Below are positions 61,581-64,000 of a stretch of 64,000 bases of DNA, one piece after another. The stretch's first letter is position 1; every line of letters starts with the position of its first letter. The stretch covers positions 1-64,000 of the forward strand of contig CANLII010000008.1 in the NCBI GenBank assembly GCA_947491315.1, given 5' to 3'. A program made the translations under genes and the position numbers. Origin of the DNA: Ignavibacteria bacterium. GTDB lineage: Bacteria > Bacteroidota > Ignavibacteria > Kapaibacteriales > UBA961. Below the pieces are notes generated by a model. That model saw nothing but the letters and a program-made list of their open reading frames with translations. It ran no database searches and was not told where the DNA came from.

Positions 61581-62675
61581 ATGTCAAAACGAATATTCAT
61601 AGTTGCCGGCGAAATGTCGGGAGATATACATGGTGCTTTGCTCATGGAGCAATTGCAATTGCTTTTGCCTGATTGTATTATCGAAGGCATTGGCGGACCC
61701 TCCATGGAAGCTCGTGGACTTCGCTCAATTGTAGAGTTTTCCCAAATGAATGTTTCTGGTTTTCTGGAAGTAGTCAAGTCTTATCCAAAACTTCTTTCAA
61801 TATTACGGCAAGCCAAGCAGGCATTAAGCAATGGTGAATATGATGCATTCATTGCAATCGATTATCCGGGTTTTAATATGCGTCTCGGTGCATTTGCCAA
61901 ATCTCTGAATATACACTCCATTTGCTATATCGCACCTCAGTTATGGGCTTGGGGTGAGTCCAGAATTGAACAGGTGAAACAATCATATGACACAGTTTTA
62001 ACGGTTCTTCCATTCGAAGAAACATTTTTCGCAAAACATTCCGTTCAAGCACCTTTTGTTGGTCATCCATTATTGGATAGACCATATATGAAAGATATTT
62101 CTCGAGAAAGAGACTCTGCATTGATATGTCTCATGCCTGGGTCTCGCATGCAAGAGATCAAACATCATCTTCCGATATTGGAACAGATTGCCAAAGAGTT
62201 GATATCCAAGTCATATGAACCTGTGTATTGCATTCCCAAGCATTTGCATGCAGTAGTGCAGAATTCGATCAATTCGAAAAGTCAGATTTCTCATGATACC
62301 CCAAATATCATGTCAATTGCCAAAGCGGGAATTGTAAAAATGGGGACCAGTACATTGGAATCGGCTTTGATGAATATGCCAATGATAAGTTATTATTCCA
62401 CATCCTGGATTTCATATCAAATCTCCCGATCAAAAATCACATTACCATGGATTGCACTTCCAAATATTCTACTTGGGAAAACACTCATTCCTGAATTCAT
62501 ACAACAAGATGCGAATCCTGATCAGATGTTGACTGGGATATTATCACTTCTATCAGAACAAGAGCTTCACAATCAAATCAAAGGTTTTGACGAGATTCGG
62601 ACGATATTGGGAGGACCGGGCGCTTCGGAAAGAGCAGCCCAGATGATTGCCGATATTCTGGCATTGAGGAAATAA
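61581..62675 (+). CDS. lpxB: Lipid-A-disaccharide synthase
   Basis: Condenses UDP-2,3-diacylglucosamine with lipid X in lipid A synthesis. 'IVAGEMSGDIHGALLMEQL' at the N-terminus, 'IDYPGFNMRLGAFAKS', 'CYIAPQLWAWGESRIEQV', 'FVGHPLLD' and 'PGSRMQEIKHHLPI' are diagnostic for this GT19 enzyme. The track start at 61551 lies upstream of a promoter-like element; the Met at 61581 starts right at the conserved N-terminus and gives 364 residues. First gene of lpxB-DUF374-lpxK. Confidence 0.95.
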   Translation: MSKRIFIVAGEMSGDIHGALLMEQLQLLLPDCIIEGIGGPSMEARGLRSIVEFSQMNVSGFLEVVKSYPKLLSILRQAKQALSNGEYDAFIAIDYPGFNMRLGAFAKSLNIHSICYIAPQLWAWGESRIEQVKQSYDTVLTVLPFEETFFAKHSVQAPFVGHPLLDRPYMKDISRERDSALICLMPGSRMQEIKHHLPILEQIAKELISKSYEPVYCIPKHLHAVVQNSINSKSQISHDTPNIMSIAKAGIVKMGTSTLESALMNMPMISYYSTSWISYQISRSKITLPWIALPNILLGKTLIPEFIQQDANPDQMLTGILSLLSEQELHNQIKGFDEIRTILGGPGASERAAQMIADILALRK

Positions 62676-62677
62676 CC

Positions 62678-63277
62678 ATGTTGATTCAAGCCGGCATACT
62701 ACTTTTGCGATTGATAGCAAGCACATGGAGATATACTAAAAGTGGTACTATTCCCGGAATAGAACCATCAGTCATTGCATTTTGGCATGAGTATATGCTG
62801 CCGGGTTGGCATCATCATGGAAATGTACATTCCATAGCACTGGTATCACAAAGCAAAGATGGAACCATACTGTCTCGATTATTACAACAATGGGGAATCA
62901 CTGCTGTTCGTGGAAGTAGTTCGAATTCAGGAAAAGAAGCTTTGGCAGAGGCAATAGAACAAGTCAAGAATGGAGCTACGCTTCTTCTCACTCCGGATGG
63001 TCCGAGAGGACCCCGCAGAATATTCAAAGCCGGAGCTATTATAGCGGCACAAAGAGCCGGTGTGCCATTATATCTCGCGAAAATCAATGAATCTCGAGTA
63101 TTTGTGTTTCAAAAAAGTTGGGATAGATTTAGATTACCGCTTCCATTTGCAAAGATTCACATAGAGTATATATCTATCTCCATACCACAAAATCACACTG
63201 AAAAAGAATATATAGATTCCGTAATTTCCGAGTGCCAATCACTCTTGAATGGAGAGTCCATATGTATGGATCCGTGA
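62678..63277 (+). CDS. DUF374 lysophospholipid-type acyltransferase (LpxJ-like late lipid A acyltransferase candidate)
   Basis: 199 residues. 'VIAFWHEYMLPGWHHHG' near residue 30, 'WGITAVRGSSSNSGKEAL' near 70 and 'LLLTPDGPRGPRR' near 105 are the block pattern of DUF374 acyltransferases, relatives of the PlsC/LPLAT group. A DUF374 protein of Helicobacter/Campylobacter (LpxJ) is known to add a late acyl chain to lipid A. Its place between lpxB and lpxK, two bases after lpxB and overlapping lpxK by 16, strongly suggests a lipid A acylation role here. Confidence 0.82.
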   Translation: MLIQAGILLLRLIASTWRYTKSGTIPGIEPSVIAFWHEYMLPGWHHHGNVHSIALVSQSKDGTILSRLLQQWGITAVRGSSSNSGKEALAEAIEQVKNGATLLLTPDGPRGPRRIFKAGAIIAAQRAGVPLYLAKINESRVFVFQKSWDRFRLPLPFAKIHIEYISISIPQNHTEKEYIDSVISECQSLLNGESICMDP

Positions 63278-64000
63278 TCAAAATCAGAAATCATTGTTTC
63301 GACAAAGGTTTCTTGAGCATAGTCAAAGCGATAGTGCCTGTGATAAGCATTGGAAATCTTGCAGTCGGTGGCACGGGAAAAACTCCATTCACACTCATGC
63401 TTGCACGAATAATGCGCGATCTGAATATTCCGGTTTCACTCCTTTCCAGTGGATATGGAAGATCAAGCATTGGAGAAATTATTGTAGTTTCCCAAGGAAC
63501 GCTAAGACCCGAAATCACTCCGGAAGAAGCAGGTGATGAAGTTTATATGCATGCTCTTAGCGGACTATATGAAACAATCATCGCAAATAAACCTAAGTAT
63601 AAAAGCATTGACCATTTCTCAACTCCAATAGTGATTGATGATGGTTTTCAGCATAGAAAGATACATCGCGATATAGACATCGTATTAGTAAGCAAGAAAG
63701 ATCTCACTGATTCACTACTTCCATTCGGAAGAATGCGTGAGCCTCTTGCATCTCTCAACAGGGCAGATATCATTGTTTGCACCGATGATGCACCTAAAGA
63801 AGCATTTGCTCCTTACATGAAATCAAATGCACTATTTTGTAGAACAGCATCCATCATGAAAGCACCCTATCCATTGGATGAATATGTGTCATCATTCAAT
63901 GAATATTCTCATTGTGAGATCACTGATCCTGTCATGGCAATTGCGGGCATAGCAAATCCGGAGCGTTTTTTGGACTCATTGACAAAGAATGGGATAATAG
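63262..64000 (+). CDS. lpxK: Tetraacyldisaccharide 4'-kinase (partial, runs off window)
   Basis: LpxK phosphorylates the 4' position of the lipid A precursor. This ORF is missing from the track because it runs past the window edge, but the frame is open from 63262 to 64000. It shows 'KIRNHCFDKGFL', 'PVISIGNLAVGGTGKTPF' (Walker A), 'LSSGYGRS', 'IVIDDGFQHRKIHRDIDIVL' (the DDGFQH catalytic motif), 'LPFGRMREPL' and 'AIAGIANPERF'. ATG 63262 is preceded by GGAGAG five bases upstream, a rare good ribosome-binding site here, and matches the usual N-terminus. The C-terminal portion lies outside. Confidence 0.93.
   Translation, partial: MYGSVIKIRNHCFDKGFLSIVKAIVPVISIGNLAVGGTGKTPFTLMLARIMRDLNIPVSLLSSGYGRSSIGEIIVVSQGTLRPEITPEEAGDEVYMHALSGLYETIIANKPKYKSIDHFSTPIVIDDGFQHRKIHRDIDIVLVSKKDLTDSLLPFGRMREPLASLNRADIIVCTDDAPKEAFAPYMKSNALFCRTASIMKAPYPLDEYVSSFNEYSHCEITDPVMAIAGIANPERFLDSLTKNGII

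Noticed and set aside
63249-63536. ORF-track entries 63249-63536 (+) and 63291-63518 (-)
   Set aside because: Both are shadows of lpxK, whose own frame is open to the window edge and carries clear LpxK motifs.
1-64000. Defence islands, toxin-antitoxin pairs, prophage or integrated elements
   Set aside because: All genes fit core or envelope functions; no integrase, transposase or nuclease cassette and no abrupt composition change noticed.
1-64000. tRNA, rRNA, riboswitch or T-box
   Set aside because: Intergenic regions are short (largest 242 bases) and show no cloverleaf, T-box or riboswitch core by eye; small RNAs cannot be excluded.

Overview
The window is a densely coded, AT-rich stretch of a Gram-negative chromosome. 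Lipid A genes (lpxB, lpxK) and several outer-membrane or lipoprotein genes show the Gram-negative envelope. The Bacteroidota/FCB group is suggested by four things. (1) Three large secreted proteins have C-termini of the type IX secretion (T9SS) sorting kind. (2) A PorV/PorQ-like protein and PD40-OmpA architecture are present. (3) The octamer TAnnTTTG, the Bacteroidota-type -7 promoter element, recurs just upstream of many operons. (4) Shine-Dalgarno sequences are mostly weak or absent. I cannot place it more finely; a deep FCB lineage is as likely as a classical Bacteroidota. I see no phage, insertion sequence, CRISPR array, rRNA or tRNA, and no intergenic gap exceeds 300 bases.

Layout: 1-4984 (+) penicillin acylase, trmB, aat and two unknown genes. 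4985-7442 (-) recR, a lipoprotein and a PD40-OmpA protein. 7581-8737 (+) pspA and a YbjN-like gene. 8747-14977 (-) an outer-membrane barrel, a membrane metallophosphoesterase and a 1351-residue secreted protein with about ten Ig/PKD-like repeats. 15048-21606 (-) ileS, a histone H1-like repeat protein, a DksA-like protein, lspA and an RluA-type pseudouridine synthase. 21849-34237 (+) a long, tightly packed run: PfkB kinase, secreted protein, def, SDR, nucleoside transporter, crotonase, gpmA, rsfS, argS, CDGSH protein, parA, parB, thioesterase, PorV/Q-like and a small secreted protein, ending in a bidirectional terminator. 34262-40789 (-) Wzz-like, glycosyltransferase-like and Wzx-like genes, then PBP2 and an orphan solute-binding lipoprotein. 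40959-56017 (+) SpoIIE phosphatase, two tandem metzincin proteases, proline dehydrogenase, a secreted endonuclease/phosphatase-fold lipoprotein, a catalytically degenerate alpha/beta hydrolase, a BaiN-like flavoprotein, an ABC-F ATPase and MgtE. 55972-60008 (-) TPR, DUF3592, mpl and trhO. 59989-61466: a small secreted/membrane protein (+) and a TPR lipoprotein (-). 61581-64000 (+) lpxB, a DUF374 acyltransferase and lpxK, which runs off the window.

Most genes are housekeeping: translation (ileS, argS, def, rsfS, aat, trmB, trhO, RluA), envelope building (lspA, mrdA, mpl, lpxB, lpxK) and chromosome segregation (parAB). The less ordinary parts are the pseudo-hydrolase that has lost both Ser and His, the paired basic proteins (H1-like plus DksA-like), the tandem secreted metzincins, the DUF374 gene sitting in the lipid A operon, and a head-to-head overlap of two signal-peptide genes near 60000. 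I did not find a clearly new multi-gene system. All motif and promoter calls were made by eye.
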